Of a stretch of 8,776 bases of DNA, positions 7,695 through 8,776 are shown one piece after another; the stretch's first letter is position 1, and each line of letters opens with the position of its first letter. The stretch comes from Planctomycetota bacterium. GTDB lineage: Bacteria; Planctomycetota; UBA1135; UBA2386. Below the pieces are notes generated by a model. That model was given only the letters and a program-made list of their open reading frames with translations. It ran no database searches and was not told the DNA's origin. The position numbers and the translations under genes are program-made. Location of the stretch: the NCBI GenBank assembly GCA_003235605.1, contig QJVU01000056.1, positions 1-8,776 on the forward strand, read 5' to 3'.

Positions 7695-8776
7695 AGCATC
7701 GTGCTCTCTCCTTTTCCCTGGTGTCGGTCTTGGCCTTGGCGTCGTGCCAACGCGGCGACGGTTCGGACATCGGCCCTGATCTCCTGCCGCTGCCTGGCGG
7801 CGACTACAAGGTCCTGGTACGAGACGACCAGGGCAACGCGGTGGTGGAAGCGACCATCTCCGTTGACGGGGTTGCCCAGACCGCAACCACGGGACGGAGC
7901 GGCCGTGCGATGCTCAACGCGGCGTTCTCCGGAACCAAGGTGATCACCGTGGATGGAACCAACGCGGCTGCGACAGACAAGGACGAGCTGGGCACTCTTG
8001 GTCTGGGCGTCGACACCACCGGCCAGCAGGAGCTCCCCTTCACGGTCTTCCTTCCGGATGTCTCTGGCAGCACGGGATTGACCATGGCCACGGGCATGCA
8101 GAGCACTTCCCAGACGCTGGCGGACTCCAGCACCGGTTCTGGTGCGGAGCTGGTGGTTTCTGCGGGAGACACGGTGACGTTCGGGGCCGCAACATCGGTA
8201 ACCGTGAAGAGCGGCCCGTTGGCGGACGTCCACTTGCCCGGCGCGATTCCGGGTTTTCTTCCAGGACAAGCGCTTACCGGCCGCGGTGTCTTCATCAGCC
8301 CGGCGGGTGTTCAGTTCAGTAGCGGTGCGTCCCTGTCAGTTCCGAACGACCTCGCTCTCGGCGCCAGTGCCACCGCGGATCTCTATCACCTGGAACCGAC
8401 AACCGGTGTCTGGATCCGTGTCGGCAGCGGTGTGGAGGCCAGTGGCCGTATCACAGCGCCAAGCGGGAGCATCCGCTCCGGCGGACTCTATTGCTTTGTT
8501 GCGGCGTCAGCGTCGATGTCGACCGTGTCGGGGAAGGTACTGGGCGCGTCCGGCTTCGGGATCCCCGGGGTCCTGGTGCGGGGACCACAGGCTACGACCC
8601 GCACAGATGGTTCGGGCCAGTACACGCTCCCGGCGATTGCCAGGCTGGACGGCAGCGGCAACGACCGCGCGGTGAACGTGGAGTTCGACGGTGGCCGTGA
8701 CTTCCTGCCGGTGCGCACGACCGCAGCCGTGACCCTGGATGCCGCCACGAAGACCGTCGACGTCACGCTGGACACC
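7691..8776 (+). CDS. Putative lipoprotein with carboxypeptidase-regulatory-like beta domains, 3' partial
   Basis: The frame stays open from the ATG at 7691 to the window edge, giving 362 residues with no stop. The N-terminus (MKHRALSFSLVSVLALASC) is a clear lipoprotein signal with lipobox LASC and lipidated Cys19; residue +2 is Gln, not Asp, so it lacks the E. coli-type inner-membrane retention signal. Residues about 38-90 (YKVLVRDDQGNAVVEATISVDG...TTGRSGRAML) look like a carboxypeptidase-regulatory or Ig-like beta sandwich. About 197-270 (GVFISPAGVQFSSGASLSVPNDLALGASATADLYHLEPTTGVWIRVG) resembles a ZU5-like or related beta domain. About 279-362 (VSGKVLGASGFGIPGVLVRG...TDGSGQYTLPAI) is a second carboxypeptidase-regulatory-like domain. 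The composition, rich in Gly, Ser, Thr, Val and Ala, fits a surface-exposed structural or binding protein. No catalytic motif is visible. Its start overlaps the M28 gene's stop by four bases (ATGA). The function is unknown and the C-terminus lies outside the window. Confidence 0.82.
   Translation, partial: MKHRALSFSLVSVLALASCQRGDGSDIGPDLLPLPGGDYKVLVRDDQGNAVVEATISVDGVAQTATTGRSGRAMLNAAFSGTKVITVDGTNAAATDKDELGTLGLGVDTTGQQELPFTVFLPDVSGSTGLTMATGMQSTSQTLADSSTGSGAELVVSAGDTVTFGAATSVTVKSGPLADVHLPGAIPGFLPGQALTGRGVFISPAGVQFSSGASLSVPNDLALGASATADLYHLEPTTGVWIRVGSGVEASGRITAPSGSIRSGGLYCFVAASASMSTVSGKVLGASGFGIPGVLVRGPQATTRTDGSGQYTLPAIARLDGSGNDRAVNVEFDGGRDFLPVRTTAAVTLDAATKTVDVTLDT

Overview
This GC-rich window of 8776 bases holds seven protein-coding genes packed almost edge to edge. 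I see no tRNA, rRNA, CRISPR array, insertion sequence or phage gene. Two of the proteins carry lipoprotein signals (L-A-S-C), one more has a possible export signal, and a large M16 protease is present. This suggests a free-living, high-GC, Gram-negative-type (diderm) bacterium. Candidates such as Planctomycetota, Myxococcota, Acidobacteriota or a related uncultured lineage are only an inference; nothing in the window fixes the phylum.

Left part (1-2073, + strand): the C-terminal 690 residues of a two-half M16 (insulinase/pitrilysin type) metallopeptidase, whose start lies outside the window. It converges, across a gap of only 24 bases, on a minus-strand pair. That pair, in transcription order, is a short putative lipoprotein with a PepSY-like middle region (4073-3336) and then threonine synthase thrC (3315-2098).

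Centre: a 109-base divergent intergenic region (4074-4182) separates the minus-strand pair from a plus-strand gene run. It is the most likely site for promoters in both directions.

Right part (4183-8776, + strand): a probable operon of four genes. These are a formiminotransferase-cyclodeaminase/methenyl-THF cyclohydrolase family protein (fchA-like), cofactor-independent phosphoglycerate mutase (gpmI), an M28 zinc aminopeptidase with a fibronectin-III-like tail, and a lipoprotein with beta-sandwich domains that runs off the window. The first two are 12 bases apart. The next two junctions are both 4-base ATGA stop/start overlaps, which points to translational coupling.

Most of this is conserved metabolism (threonine synthesis, one-carbon folate chemistry, glycolysis) mixed with cell-envelope peptidases and lipoproteins. 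I do not see a convincing new defence or mobile system. The least understood parts are the two lipoproteins and the coupling of gpmI to exported proteins.
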